Source: Carya illinoinensis (taxonomy: Eukaryota; Streptophyta; Magnoliopsida; Fagales; Juglandaceae). From it: a DNA stretch of 64,000 bases. The notes under the pieces were generated by a model that ran no database searches, had not been told where the DNA came from, and saw only the letters and a program-made list of their open reading frames with translations. Position numbers and translations under genes: made by a program. Shown here in pieces: positions 37,865-50,131 of the stretch; within the stretch, counting starts at the first letter, position 1, and every line of letters starts with the position of its first letter. The stretch lies in NCBI RefSeq assembly GCF_018687715.1, contig NC_056762.1, forward strand, positions 39,202,864 to 39,266,863. Reading direction: 5' to 3'.

Positions 37865-39166
37865 TAAATGTCCATCCTCAATATAAGTGTAAATATGTTT
37901 TAAATATTCTGGATCATTAAAAAAATTAATATATATATAAATTTATTAACAGTTATTATCTTAACCATTAAAAAAAATAAAAATATTAAAATAAACATTA
38001 TCTTAAGGGACGTTTGGACATAAATATGAGACACCGAATTCTTAACATTAACAAATTTTTTCGTAATTTCATTTTTAAATATTAGTCAAATAAAAAATAT
38101 TTTTTAATTCAAATATTTAAATTTAATAATTACATAATCATCATATAAACACAAAAATAAATACAATTTTTAGAAATTAAAAAAAATAAAAATCAATACA
38201 ATTTTTTATAAATTTTAAAATAAAATTAATATTAAAAAAATATTTCAAAATTTGAAATACTTCCAAGTATCCAACAGTCATTAATCTAGATTTTCTTATT
38301 GCATTTGGCTTATGAGAAAATATAGTTAATAAGGATTAAGAGTTGAGTCTTGAATATAATTATTTTATTTAACTAAAACTTATAATAATAATAATAATGA
38401 TAATAATAATAATGATAATGATTGTTAAAGTTGTATTTCGCACGCTTTTGGCTCAGGCTCTTAACAATTCGGATTTTCGGCTTTATACATGTGGATATAA
38501 AGAAACGGGGGTTATGGTAGTGGCCCAGAAGTATTTGATACCAAAATCAATATCATCTTAAAGAAGAGTATAAATAAATAGAGAGTTCCTAGTATCTAAG
38601 GATTCACTCATATACCTGATTTATGAGGTCAGATTTAGAAGCTTGTGCCTTGCATCAGTCCCCTTTAGTAGTTCTTCCCGCCATGCTCTTTTAATGAGAC
38701 GTGGCTCTCTACGGTGGTGCATTAAATGTAGTGTGACTTCCTATCTTCTTTTGTTCGGGGATGAATGTCGTCAGGTTTCTTCTTTTCGTTCTAATGGATT
38801 TTTTGTGCATTTAAAATTATAGACTGGAACCTGTTTCAAGGCTTAGGACCCTTTAAGTGTGTCGATGGGTCGTTCGGTCGGCATAGACCCCTCATGATAT
38901 GGCGCTCAAGCTCTAGTTTCATAGGAAACTTACAATAATAATAAGTGAAATCTATCAAAATATGTGGCATCCTTCCCAAACAATAATATTAATAATAAAA
39001 CATTATAAGACACGCGTGATGATTATTGAGATAGCAGGACAATTTCCAAACATTCGGCCTCCTCCTCCTTAAGATTTCATCCCGATGATGGCCTTAAACT
39101 TTGATAGTTGATACAACACTCCCATTTGTCTTTCAGAAATATTTTAGCCATAATTTTTAATTTTTT

Positions 39167-39312
39167 TATAAAATTAAATATATAAATTAATGTGATTTGT
39201 TGTATTATATGATGTGTTAGACTTTAAAATTATTCTTATTATAAAATAAATCTAACGTATCATATCTAATTATATCAATTTATAAATTTATTTTTATAAA
39301 ATCTCTTTATTT
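39167..39312. repeat. AT-rich MITE, family 1 copy D
   Basis: Contains TGTGTTAGACTTTAAAATTA, TTATAAAATAAATCTAACGT, ATCATATCTAATTATATCAA and TTTTTATAAAATCTCTTTAT in the same order as the other family 1 copies. It ends about 330 bases before the hAT element at 39649. Confidence 0.5.
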
Positions 39313-39648
39313 TTCTAAAACTTCTTGTCTTTTAAGTGCAATGAGTAAAGTTTTTTGGTTCCCTACTCTTAGGTCCGTCCACATTTCAATTGCATGGCTC
39401 TCATAGACCCTTTTCCCCCCTGACTGCATCCATACGTCTCTCAAATATAATTGATAGTCTTTTCAATTAAATGATTTAATTAGAAAGATATAATAATATA
39501 GATGTAAGATGAAGGTTGTAAGATAGCAATAAAATGAGGACAAATAATTCAAAAGTATATTGGGAAAAAAATGAAGAAATTTCAAAGGTTTGAGAAGTGA
39601 TTATATGAAGGTGAACTCGTTTGTTTTTATGAACTATCTAATCTAATC

Positions 39649-40616
39649 TAGGGGTGCTATCTGCTCCCTACGGGACGGGTTTATCCCTTTCCTACTCCCA
39701 TATGAGCGGGAGTGAGGATTTTTTTCCCCGTAATATGCCCCTGTCCATGCAAGGGAGAGGTATCTCGTCCATTGCATAGGGTGTGGGGGTGGACTTGTAT
39801 CCATATACACTCCCGGCCCCCAACTGGGCTTTTGGCCCAATTCAATTATCTTGATTCCACACCCAAGTTTTAAGTAAAGCTCTAGTAGTAAAGTTTTCAA
39901 TGATCAATGTACTAAACCTTAGTTGTCTCAATTAGCTTAGCCTTATGCAAAGCTCAAGGAGCATAATGCTGGTTTGAGCTCCTTCTTGTGGCATCACTGC
40001 CAGATAAATAGGACTTGGCAGTATAAACTGGGGAGAGAGGGATTGCGTCTCTCAATGCAAGCAAGGAAACTAAGGCTGGGTTTTTCAATCAAACAATTAA
40101 CACGCACATTCAACCTCCACAACACACATTTTACAATCGCATCCTCCATCATCCATATTCCACAAGTTAAAAAAAAGGCATAAAGAGAATTTGAGATTAA
40201 GATAAATCAGTCTTACCTTTGTTGGGAATGATAGACGGCGATGACTCATGACGATATCAGGAGGACTTACGGTGGGTGAATGGGAGGAATTATGGCTGGC
40301 CATTGGGACTAGGGAGGAATGAAAGGGGCATCGGGATCGTGAGGGCACTAAAAGGGGGAGGGTTGAAGTGTTATAAACACAAGGCTCAAAATGGCGTCGT
40401 TTTGTCGTTGACAAAATAATGCCGTTTTGATTATGACGGGTGAAAAGAAAATGATGTTAGGCGGGGCGGGTGCAGCTCTCATCTTGCTCCGCCCTTGCGG
40501 AGGGTGCTAGATGCTGGCGGGGACACACCCCTGCCCCGCACTTGGCAAAATGGGGATCCGCTTAGCCCAAAAGGGGGCTGGGCGAATGGGAGGCCCGCCT
40601 CCGTTGCCCACCCCTA
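39649..40616. mobile_element. Non-autonomous hAT element with perfect ends
   Basis: Terminal TAGGGGTG (39649-39656) is matched exactly by inverted CACCCCTA (40609-40616). ATCTAATC at 39641-39648 is repeated exactly at 40617-40624. An 8-bp duplication with a TAGGGGTG end is diagnostic of the hAT superfamily. The 968-base element has GC-rich ends (GGGACGGG on the left, GGCGGGGCGGG and GGCCCGCC on the right) and an imperfect palindrome at about 40388-40430. Open frames inside (39643-39900, 40097-40414) do not resemble a transposase. Confidence 0.85.
40388..40430. repeat. Imperfect palindrome inside the hAT element
   Basis: CAAAATGGCGTCGTTTTGTC is answered by GACAAAATAATGCCGTTTTG around a short centre, so the strand could fold into a hairpin. 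CpG-rich arms of this kind occur inside plant hAT derivatives; the role is unknown. Confidence 0.6.
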
Positions 40617-40624
40617 ATCTAATC

Positions 40625-41822
40625 CCATTTAATTAATATAATTTTCTCAAACTCTCATACAGAATATAATAAATAATTTTAATTTTTAAAATTTTAAAAT
40701 TAAAATAATATTAAAATTTTATATTATTATAATATTTTATTTTAACTTTTAATTTTCATGTCGTCTCTTCTTATCTATATAAATAAATTGGAGCTTAACA
40801 AGTTTTTGAGTTATTTTGAATGGATATGACGGGAGTATAGAATAAGAGAAATACTTTGTATTCGAGGATCTCTATTGATAATGGGATCAGATATAATATT
40901 TTTAATTTAATAATTAAGCAAATATTTTTTAATAATATTGTAATTTTTTTTAAATATAAAAAAATATCAAAAAAATAATTTCTAACATTGTTGTAGCACG
41001 ACTCGTAGAATAATGTAAATTGTAAGAATGGATGTCCCACTATCTAAAAGTTACCATTGTAAAACAAAGGCAAAGGACAATGCAGACGATGCAGTACCAT
41101 TAGCACTATTGGGGGTGACAGAAGCCCCAGCAGTCGCTGATAAAAAAGATGAAATGGTTCAGATAGGAGGAGGTAAAAGAGCGCACAGTGCCAAAAATTC
41201 CGATAATGGGATTTCTTATAATTAATAATAATATTACAGAGAGACAGACGGAGAGAGAAATAGATAGGGACTAGAGAGAGACGAGGGAGAGCACTTTATT
41301 TACCTTTTTTATGATGCACGCATCCATGGCAGAACAGAGAAGGGTACAGATTACTGCTACGGCAGAAGGGTAGAAGAAGATATTAGAAGCGCAAGACCAC
41401 CACCACCATTGAGAAGAACAGAAGGTGCAGAGGGAGAAGCTAGAACATGTTTTGAGGGAGGGAGGGAGAGATGCCAGATGGAGCAAAAATGGATTTGCAA
41501 AGAGGGGTGAGTAGATACCAATACCATGGAGCAGAAAAGGAAGAGAAAAAACAAGGAGGTCAAGGGTAGCAAGGGAGGAGCATTTGTTTGTTCTTTGAAA
41601 TGGGTTTCTTTCCTTTCAGTTGAGGGGTCATGGCATGCAAGGAAAGATGGTGGGTCTGAAGCCTCAGGAGAGGAAATCTGAGAATCCATTTGAGCCAACC
41701 CATTTTTTGCGCAGTCATTCTTCTTCTTCTTTCCCATTTCAAATCTTGGGCTTTCTCTGATCTTTCAAGAGCTTTTTCAGTTCTTTTTTTTTTTTTTTTT
41801 TTTTTTCCCGGGTATAAGAGGG
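40625..41822. other. Upstream region of the HAM gene
   Basis: The first 200 bases are AT-rich and share text with the Tourist-like MITE family. From about 41230 the sequence becomes purine-rich (GAGAGAGAC, GGAGGGAGGGAG), then CT-rich toward the start codon, with 23 T at 41786-41808. Open frames on the minus strand (41271-42131) are antisense to the leader and N-terminal coding part of the HAM gene and are not supported. Confidence 0.5.
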
Positions 41823-44210
41823 ATGCCCTTTCAGCTACAGGGGAAGGGGGTCTTTGAAATCGCAGGCTTTGCTCCGGTTTGTGCTTGGAATAGCAACAAC
41901 AATCATAAGAAAGAAGAGCTTCTTGGCTTGGTGAGCAACAACGACAACCACCACCACGAGCCCACCTCCGTGCTTCATATGAGAAGAAGCCCGAGCCCTC
42001 CCACGTCGGCATCGACTCTGTCTTCGTCTTTCGGCGGCGGAGGAGGCGGCGGTTCCTTGGACCCACCGCCCGCTACGACCGCATCCCAACCCGAATTCGC
42101 TCGAAAGGACGAATGGGCATCGGAGCTTCAACCAATTCCGAGTGGACTAGAGGCAATAACTGGCGGAGGAAGATGCGCGCTTGGATTGGTAGACTGGGAG
42201 ACCATGTTGTCGGAAACGGCGCCATCGCCGAGCCATGAACAGGAGCAGTCGCTGCTGCGTTGGATCGCGGGCGATGTGGACGATTCGTCGTTCGGCTTCA
42301 AACAACTCTTGCAGAGTGGGAACAATAATCTCGATTTGGACGGCAATGCGCGGCTGGGAATCGTCGATCAGGGCCCGGGTGTATTCGAGACAATCGGTGG
42401 CGTTTCCACTACGGGTAATTTAATTGCAAGCGTTAATCAAAATCCTAATTTTTTAGCTTATTCAGGTTCTGGTGGGTTTGCAAATAGCAGCGGCAGCAGC
42501 AGCAATAGCTACAGTAACGAAAAGGTTGGTGGTGCAAGCGTTCCAAGTACTTCTGGTTTCCTAGATTACAAGGTTTCTAGTATTGGACTGAGTGGCAGCA
42601 ACAATAACAATTGCAATATCCAAAATCCGGTTTTTACTTGTTCCGCAAACAGTCTCCCACTTCCACTCACGTTGCCTCCTGGTGTGGTTTATCAGCAGCA
42701 ACAGTTTGATGTCCCCGACGAGAAGCCTCAGGTTCTGAATCCACAGTTATTGATGAGCCAACAGCAACAGTCTCAAAATCCCAACTTGTTTCTGCCATTG
42801 TCTTTTACCCAACATGAAGAGCACCTCCTACAGCCTCCCCAACCCAATCGACACAGCTCGATTGGGTTAGACCTCACCACCCAGATCCCGAAAGTTCCTT
42901 TGGCCCATGCCGGGCACGAGTTTTTGCTGACAAAACATCAGCAGCAGCAGCAGCAACAGCCGCCGCACCTGGGGTTTTCTCCGGGAGTGCAATTTGTTCC
43001 TCAGCACCTTCTGCAACACAAGTCACCGATGGTGCCGAAGCAGAAAATGGGCCTGGCCGAGGAAGACTTGGCCCACCAACACTATCACCAGCAGCAGCAA
43101 CAGCAGCAGCAGCTTGCTTTGCTCGACCAGCTCTACAAGGCCGCAGAGCTGGTAGGTACTGGGAATTTCTCACACGCGCAAGGGATATTGGCGCGGCTCA
43201 ATCACCAGCTCTCCCCAGTTGGAAAGCCCCTCCATAGGGCTGCTTTCTACTTCAAGGAGGCTCTGCAATTGCTCCTCCTAATGAACAACCCAGTCACCAC
43301 TCCGCCTAGGACCCCAGCCCCTTTTGATGTGATATTCAAGATGGGAGCTTATAAAGTCTTCTCCGAGGTCTCACCGCTTATTCAATTTGTCAATTTCACC
43401 TGCAACCAAGCCCTCCTTGAAGCTCTGGATGATGCTGATCGTATACATATTGTGGATTTTGATATTGGCTTCGGTGCTCAGTGGGCTTCGTTTATGCAAG
43501 AGCTTCCGGCGAGGAATAGAGGTGCCCCATCATTGAAAATCACTGCCTTTGCCTCTCCTTCTACCCATCATCCCGTTGAGCTGGGGCTTATGCGCGAAAA
43601 TTTAATACAGTTTGCCAATGAGATTGGGATAAGATTTGAACTTGAAGTAGTCAACTTTGAATGCTTAGACCAAACCTCTTATTCGCTGTCAATTTTGCAA
43701 GCAGCCGAGAATGAGGCAGTTGCCGTGAATTTTCCCATTTGGTCCTCTTCGAATCAGCCGGCTGCGCTTCCTGCTCTCCTCCGCTTTGTGAAGCAACTCT
43801 CACCTAAAATTGTGGTATCTTTCGACCGGGGGTGTGATAGGAGTGACCTTCCCTTCCCGCAACATGTTCTCCAAGCCCTCCATTCCTACATATATCTCTT
43901 GGAGTCTCTGGACGCTGCCAATGTGACTTCGGATGCGGTAAGCAAGATTGAGAAGTTCCTTCTTCAGCCAAAGATCGAAATCACGGTATTGGGGCGACTC
44001 CGGGCCCCGGACAAAATGCCCCTTTGGAAAACACTATTTGCTTCGGCTGGGTTCTCTCCTGTAACATTCAGCAACTTTTCCGAAGCTCAGGCACACTGTG
44101 TGGTGAAGAGGACTCCGGTTAGGGGGTTCCATGTAGAGAGGCGCCAGGCGTCGCTGTTGCTCTGCTGGCAGCGTCGAGAGCTCATCTCTGCTTCAGCTTG
44201 GAGGTGCTGA
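41823..44210 (+). CDS. HAM: GRAS transcription factor, HAIRY MERISTEM (HAM/SCL6) type
   Basis: HAM proteins are nuclear GRAS regulators that keep shoot and root meristem cells undifferentiated and partner with WUSCHEL-type factors. This intronless frame encodes 795 residues. The N-terminal half is low-complexity, with Gln runs at about 373-380 and 423-430. The GRAS domain covers about 432-795: first leucine-rich region from LALLDQLYKAAELV, VHIID motif as RIHIVDFDIGFG (about 538-549), then the second leucine-rich and PFYRE-equivalent regions, and the SAW end RRELISASAWRC at the C-terminus. A miR171 site lies in the coding sequence near codons 454-461, which is specific to this GRAS subfamily. 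The start fits the family's MPF/MPL-type N-terminus. No lesion seen; it looks functional. Confidence 0.95.
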   Translation: MPFQLQGKGVFEIAGFAPVCAWNSNNNHKKEELLGLVSNNDNHHHEPTSVLHMRRSPSPPTSASTLSSSFGGGGGGGSLDPPPATTASQPEFARKDEWASELQPIPSGLEAITGGGRCALGLVDWETMLSETAPSPSHEQEQSLLRWIAGDVDDSSFGFKQLLQSGNNNLDLDGNARLGIVDQGPGVFETIGGVSTTGNLIASVNQNPNFLAYSGSGGFANSSGSSSNSYSNEKVGGASVPSTSGFLDYKVSSIGLSGSNNNNCNIQNPVFTCSANSLPLPLTLPPGVVYQQQQFDVPDEKPQVLNPQLLMSQQQQSQNPNLFLPLSFTQHEEHLLQPPQPNRHSSIGLDLTTQIPKVPLAHAGHEFLLTKHQQQQQQQPPHLGFSPGVQFVPQHLLQHKSPMVPKQKMGLAEEDLAHQHYHQQQQQQQQLALLDQLYKAAELVGTGNFSHAQGILARLNHQLSPVGKPLHRAAFYFKEALQLLLLMNNPVTTPPRTPAPFDVIFKMGAYKVFSEVSPLIQFVNFTCNQALLEALDDADRIHIVDFDIGFGAQWASFMQELPARNRGAPSLKITAFASPSTHHPVELGLMRENLIQFANEIGIRFELEVVNFECLDQTSYSLSILQAAENEAVAVNFPIWSSSNQPAALPALLRFVKQLSPKIVVSFDRGCDRSDLPFPQHVLQALHSYIYLLESLDAANVTSDAVSKIEKFLLQPKIEITVLGRLRAPDKMPLWKTLFASAGFSPVTFSNFSEAQAHCVVKRTPVRGFHVERRQASLLLCWQRRELISASAWRC
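43184..43204 (+). promoter_or_regulatory. miR171 target site in HAM mRNA
   Basis: The 21 bases starting GATATTGGCGCGG and ending CTCAATCA are the complement of canonical plant miR171, as far as I can check by eye with no mismatch. They encode the conserved GILARLNH of the first leucine-rich region. miR171 directs cleavage of HAM transcripts in plants generally. Confidence 0.95.
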
Positions 44211-47200
44211 GGAGCAGCTATTGGACGAGCAGGGGAGTTGGTTTTTTGGCAACTCACAGTTTATCACAGGGGTTCCTGATCACTTTTACTCTGGTATCGA
44301 GTCAATAAATTTTGAATTGTGTGTGTGGTACCTCTTTTATGACTTAATCTTATGAAATGTTATGTTTGTGAGTCTCCTTTGCTCATTGCCTATCCAGTCT
44401 AGACGGACTGATCTTCCTGGTATCATAAGCATCTAACTGGAAAGTAAATTAGAGTCTTATTTATTTTGGACATGGATAACGCTGCTATGGTTTCTCTGAT
44501 TATTTTATCGTGAAAGACTTCACTTAATTCTGCTTAAGTTGGCTAGATTTTGTTGTGTACTTGACAACGAATAAGAACTAGTAGTGGAAACATTTTTTTC
44601 AAAAAATAAAAGGTACTGGAAAAAGAATTAACCAGCATCTGATCTATTTTGGTGAGTTTTGTGGGAAAATTTGGACAAATTTTAATTCTTATTGTTGATA
44701 TGAAATATGCTTATATGTTTTGCAAATTAACATGACACCCTAGGGTCCGACGTGCCTAATTTTCTATGCGAAGACTGATAGGTTGTCAATGATGCAGAGG
44801 ATACTGTGGGAAGATTACCTCCTAAGAGGTTAGAGATTGTAAACGAATCTAGGTATTGGGGAAATTTCCATGTGGATGGCCTTGTTTTGGCTTTCAACTC
44901 CCAGTATCCTATCCTGGTTTACTAATGCTTATGCGTGCCATCAAATTAAGGTTTAGAAGCTCTACTTATAGTGATCGTTGAGTCCATGGATGTCTCAATG
45001 CAAAGGTCTTAATTGTGCATTTTCCAGTGCACTTGAAATTGGTCAAATAGATTCTCCTTCCTGCTTCCCTTTAAATAGGGACACATCTTCATTCATATCA
45101 TACACCTCCTTTGGACTTCTCTTACAGCCAGCTCCCATGGTCTTGATGAATATCTTAATGTTCTCATACCGCCCTCAATTTGAGTAATATTATGGCGGCA
45201 ACTGGTCTTATTCAAGTGAATTGGTTCTGGCATTTCCCCTGTGATTGAGTATTAGAATGACCACATTAGCTCCACTGTGTTGGAAAGGCGAGGATATCTC
45301 ATAGGTTGCATTTTTCAGTTTAAATGGGGACTGACCCAGTTTTGGATGGACCCAAACAGTCCTCATGTGAACGAATTGGTCTGCAAATGAGACTCTAGTC
45401 TGACTCCACATCATCTTCATTCAGTACTTAATCATGTTAAAATGATGAGAGCATAATGTTAAAAACTGCTCATTTTGGGCCTTTAAGTTGATGCTAGTTT
45501 GAACTCGAGTCATACAGGGCGGTTTTGGATTGGCAATTAGTCTTTTAGAATCTTGGGCTCTGGGAACTCACAATATACTGCCGTGTGAATACTACATGGG
45601 ATTGCCTATAAACCTTAGTTTTTGTTTGAAACCACATTTGTTATTCATTATTCTTCTAGAAACCCAAGGACAATAGATAATTGGTAGTTCCGACTTCTAA
45701 GCCCCAAACTCACGATTCTGTTGTTGCTATCTTCTTGCTATTATTCCTTAAAACTTACTGTGTTAGAAAATATCCAAAACCTGAGAAAAAATGCAGTCTG
45801 GCTCTTTGAAATAGACTAGGACTAGGTTCCCTCTTAACACTTATTGCACATGCAGAAACAGGCATTCCACAAGACAAGAAACCTTTATTAGCTGACTTGT
45901 CAAAAAACAAGGGCCAAGTGCCCCAGCCTTTATGACCTCGCAAGACTTAGGAATACAAAGAAACCAGAGGTTGACAATATTTCTTTAGTCTCTTAAACAA
46001 TCATGATGTAGGCAGGCTACCATAACATGGATGTGTTGAATTTTGTCACAACATGTCTGAAAAATTCTTCTGCTGCATGTACATGGGCACCAAACACGTA
46101 ACGCGTCATTCTCTTCTTCCTTTGAACGCAATACTATTATTATAATATATATATATATATATTATAGTCTGGGTGGTTTTCATTATTATAGGCATACAAA
46201 TGCTTGGCTTATAGTACATTGAATTTGCTATTTTGTGATTAATTTTGCACATCTGCTAATCAATCCACATGGGCCATGTTTGATTGAGCATCCACTTGGG
46301 ATTACTTTACTCTTTTTTCTTTGGATTTTCCTTTTTCATTCCGATTATTTTAACCTAATTTTATTGCATTAGAAAAGCTATATATATGTGTGTATATGGT
46401 AGTAGCAGCTATGATCTTCCAAGATTCTTATATATATATATATATATATATATATAGATAGATAGGGAGATTAATAAAGAAACTCAACTCTTAAAACCTA
46501 GAAAATACAGGAGGAGAACATGCAGATATCAGTATGGACAGCGACAAAGATTAATCACAGCTTATTAGGTTTTCCCGTTCTCTTCCTTTTAAAAATGTAA
46601 AAAGAAAAACAAAACGAAACGTCGGTTTCGTTGAAAACGAACTCCTATAAAAATCCCTGCAAAAAAAACAACCTCGATAATGCTTCGAGATATAATAAAT
46701 TAAAGCTAATAATTAATTGAGTGTAGTTCGGTTTTTTCACCTTAAAACTTTAATTATTTATAGAATAATATATATATTATATATTGTGGTCTTTGGATTT
46801 TGTAAATCTTCTAACCTTTCAGCTTTATGTAATTTATTATTATTATTATTATTCATTAATTTTAACTCACAAAGCTATGGCGGTCCCAACTCTCCTCCAG
46901 CCGCTGGGCTACTCGTGACTTCCTTCAGTCCTTTTTACGTTGTTTTTACCAAAATTGTATCTCTATTATTCTGTAATACAAATGATAATTATAATTGTGA
47001 GTTCTTAACAGCCGTTTAATTATTTAAAAAATAATCAAATACGAAATTTATATTAAAAAATTAATTTTTTAATAATAAATTTTATTTTATTTAAAATGAT
47101 TGTATATTATTTATTTATTTTATAATTATATGTAATATTATTTAATTTTTTAAAACAGAATGAACGATATCAAGTAAACTTTAAAATTGTATCTAACCTT

Positions 47201-49957
47201 AATTTTTATTAAATGGTTGAAGTGGCATTGATAGATTGAAAAAGGTCAACAAGATCGATGGTTCAGATTCTGTTTCCCCCATGATCTTTTGTTATTTTCC
47301 TTCCAATATTTCAATCATAATTATACAGTTATGTATTCAGACCATAAAACAAAAATAAAAACAAAAAAAACCTTTTAATTGTTCATAACTTTTAATAATA
47401 AAATCTAAAAACCCAAATATAGCCTTGAGTATAAACAAAGTACCAACATTGTCCCCTGAAAAAAGGTTGCTTTTTACATTCAAACTGGAAAGCAGCAGTG
47501 ACCCTCTCTCTCTCTGGTCACCTGATTGTGACGGAACGTCTCTTCTGCTGTACAATGCAGTGAGAGTTGAGAGTGACTAGAGTCTAGAGATCTCTTGAGC
47601 CTCTCTAAAGTGGGACCAACTGCATGAGTAGTTGCAATCATTACTTGCCACGTGTACCAACTTTTTTGTTTGAGCAGAAGTTGAGCTTATCTAGTATGAC
47701 ACCACCCTCATCCTTGTTACCATGAGCTGCTCCAAGCTATATTGGAGTTACAAACTTACAAGTTCTGCCTGTCTTTCGTGAGCCTGTGTTTAATGATGAA
47801 GTCCTTCTACCCAATTTATGGAACTGCGATTCAATGCAGCTTTCGACGAGGCTGGTTTGTAGAAACTAGAAAGTGAATTTCAATGTTGTGGTTCCAGATG
47901 CAAATGCGTGACTCAATCAAGAAAAATGATAAACAATTAACTTTTCACAATATTTTACATAATAACTGCTTTAGTTATTCTAAGAGAGAGTATGTAGTGT
48001 GGGAAAAGATTGTTCATTCCTTCTTGTATGGTTAATTTCAATTTGCCCATTAAACTTATAGAAAATAAGTGGTTGAAAGATAGTTTGATTCATTGATTGT
48101 GGGTATTGGCATGATACATGAGTTTAATTGTGGGCTATCAAGTAGCTTTGCTTATTACTTGTCGTCCTTGATTGGTATTGTTTTGGTCACGAGACCCACC
48201 ATCTAGTCCTATCCAAGGGTCCTTTCTTTTTTTATTAGCTTGTGTGCCTAATATGTAGGTGGTATTGGAGTGCATAGGTCTTGCTTGTGGGCTGTCTGTT
48301 GGAGTGCATAGATCGTTTTCAGTCCCTGATTGATGTTAGCACAGTACAAGACTTGTGATCTAATCATATCCTCTAGAGAAGAGATCATTACAAACTGTAT
48401 TTTCGACATTTTTGCATCGTTATGCATTCTGAAAAAGCATCTATCATCTTTTAAGATTTTGAGTTAGCCTAGGAATTGTTTTAACCATTCTTCTCTTACC
48501 ATGTTATAAGATTGCAACACATAAAAGAGTAATAATATTGTATAATCGTTTTAAAAATACAAACCTACGTGCTCTGGTGACAATTAGAACAACTAAAAAT
48601 ACAAGACAATCTTAACAAGTAAAATAAAAATTCGAAACGTTTAGCAGGAAATCTCTGATCACAAACTTTATCATTATCCTCCACTTTTAATTTTGGGTAA
48701 ATATGTGAATATGTTCAATGGAAAAAGACATAACAATTACAGCTTGCTTTCCCTCGTAAGTTCATAATCCACGTGCTAAGCACTAGTAAAATCTACAGAT
48801 TCTAGAGAGAGAGAGAGAGAGAGAGAGAGGCACTTAAAACACCACACTTTTTTTATGCATCTTTCTTTCGATCAAAAGCACCGAATCAATCACCTTCCCC
48901 ATGGAAAGTATAATGATACAACACCTTTTCATTGGATGGAGAGTGGGGGAAAGTGCGTGGTTTTGTAATGAAGAAGCCTTCCTAGGAATGAGGGATTGGC
49001 TCAGACAATGAATAGATGCTCTCATAAGAGGTGAACCAGCTTTGAATCATGGCAAATGTGAGTGGGTCACCATCACTCACACCCCCTTCCACAGACAAAT
49101 GAATAAAGGTTAAAAAGGAAAACTTAAAAAAAAAAAAATAAAATAAAATTTGGGCAAATTGGGCTTTTGAGTGCGCAATTCTTGTGTCTTTTTGTATGTA
49201 GATGCTTGGCTTTGCCACACTCATGTACACTCATGTCTCCATCTCCAATCCAGCCTTTTTCAAGTTTCCATCACTGTTTTTTTTCCCTATGTCTAAGTGA
49301 GCGTAAGAAAAACGCATAGCCTGATTTCCCTGCCATACAAAAACTCAAAAGCAACCACTCGATGCATCATGTCTCGGTCTTGGTTTTCTCATTTGCGCCA
49401 TTTACTGGTCCAATTTTCCTGTTTTTTTTTTTTTTTGGGACCATAGATATCTGTGGTCAGTGGAGCTCTGGCTCCACATAATATAAGCTTATTTGGACAA
49501 CTTGGGTGGTTTCCAAAATCCAACCCTTTCTTCCTTCTTTTTATAACCTTTTTTCTTTTCTTTCTCGTGGCCTGTAGATTCCCCATTATTATAGTTGAAA
49601 CCCCAACGCCTAAGTCATTGGCTGAATGGGCTCAAATTGTGACAAACCCAAAGTCATCAGCTTGCTGGACACTTTCTATTCTATGTTAAAAGGAAACGCT
49701 GAATGGGTTCAGATTCTGCCAAGTCAGCAGGCCGAACCCTGAAGAATCGTCGACGAATGGGCTGGGTTTTCTTCTTCTTCTTCTTTTTTTTTTTTGAGAA
49801 AGGGTTTTCTTCTTCTTCACGTTCACGAATCACGCTGCTTGGGAAGGAGGTTAAACACTTCAGAAGCGTGAGTGGATGAATCTGTCTAACTACCATCCAA
49901 AACCCTTGACTGATTCTACTTCTGGGGAAGCCATTTGCTATTTTGAAGTAGAACTAA
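44211..49957. other. Intergenic region, no gene recognised
   Basis: The first few hundred bases are the HAM 3' untranslated region. Beyond that I see moderately AT-rich DNA with TA repeats (46146-46162, 46429-46456), a GA repeat (48805-48829) and short unmatched open frames, for example on the minus strand at 45208-45420 and 45755-45943. Those two read like ordinary protein but match no family I know and lack clear splice partners. The last 150 bases are the probable leader of the STMP1-like gene. Confidence 0.5.
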
Positions 49958-50131
49958 ATGGGTTTGATCAAGGACACCTTCTCGTTCCTTGTGGGCACGG
50001 TGTTCGGAGTCTACCTGGCCCAAAACTACGCCGTCCCTAATATCAGGAAGCTCGCCGGCTCCGGGCTTCTCATAGCGCAGCACATCGAAGAGACTTACCG
50101 CAAGCCGAAGAAGAGGAACGACGATGATTAG
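49958..50131 (+). CDS. STMP1-like short transmembrane mitochondrial protein, 57 residues
   Basis: A single open frame of 58 codons including stop, starting MGLIKDTFSFLVGTVFGVYL and continuing AQNYAVPNIRKL, with a basic/acidic tail ending KPKKRNDDD. The Gly-rich hydrophobic segment (about residues 7-24) followed by YLAQNY-(I/V)PN is the signature of animal STMP1, a mitochondrial microprotein linked to respiratory-chain function. A plant homologue is inferred from this match. The coding part is GC-richer than its flanks, consistent with purifying selection on a real gene. The ATG follows a pyrimidine-rich leader. The sharp match to the STMP1 core makes chance unlikely; membrane placement in mitochondria is by analogy. 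Confidence 0.82.
   Translation: MGLIKDTFSFLVGTVFGVYLAQNYAVPNIRKLAGSGLLIAQHIEETYRKPKKRNDDD

Larger units (their letters stand above)
29990..39640. other. Long gene-poor AT-rich region with small transposons
   Basis: No gene is supported over about 9.6 kb. The 5' end includes the ATG8 promoter side. TA microsatellites lie at about 30679-30711, 30894-30935 and 33991-34019, and a (TTC)n run at about 31826-31853. At least seven small DNA transposons are listed separately. A stretch from about 35624 begins TGTTAGAGATAAAG and contains CTATAAATAAGG near 35794, which recalls a copia LTR, but I could not find its far end. The segment 38430-38950 is GC-richer and unassigned. Confidence 0.5.

Noticed and set aside
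40097..40414. 105-residue minus-strand frame in the hAT element
   Set aside because: No hAT transposase motifs; low-complexity Ser/Pro/His sequence within a non-autonomous element.
42874..43173. Minus-strand Ala-rich frame
   Set aside because: Antisense of the CAG/Gln repeats in the HAM gene.
45208..45943. Two minus-strand frames with protein-like composition
   Set aside because: No recognised domain, no start context and no clear splice partners; I could not support them as genes.
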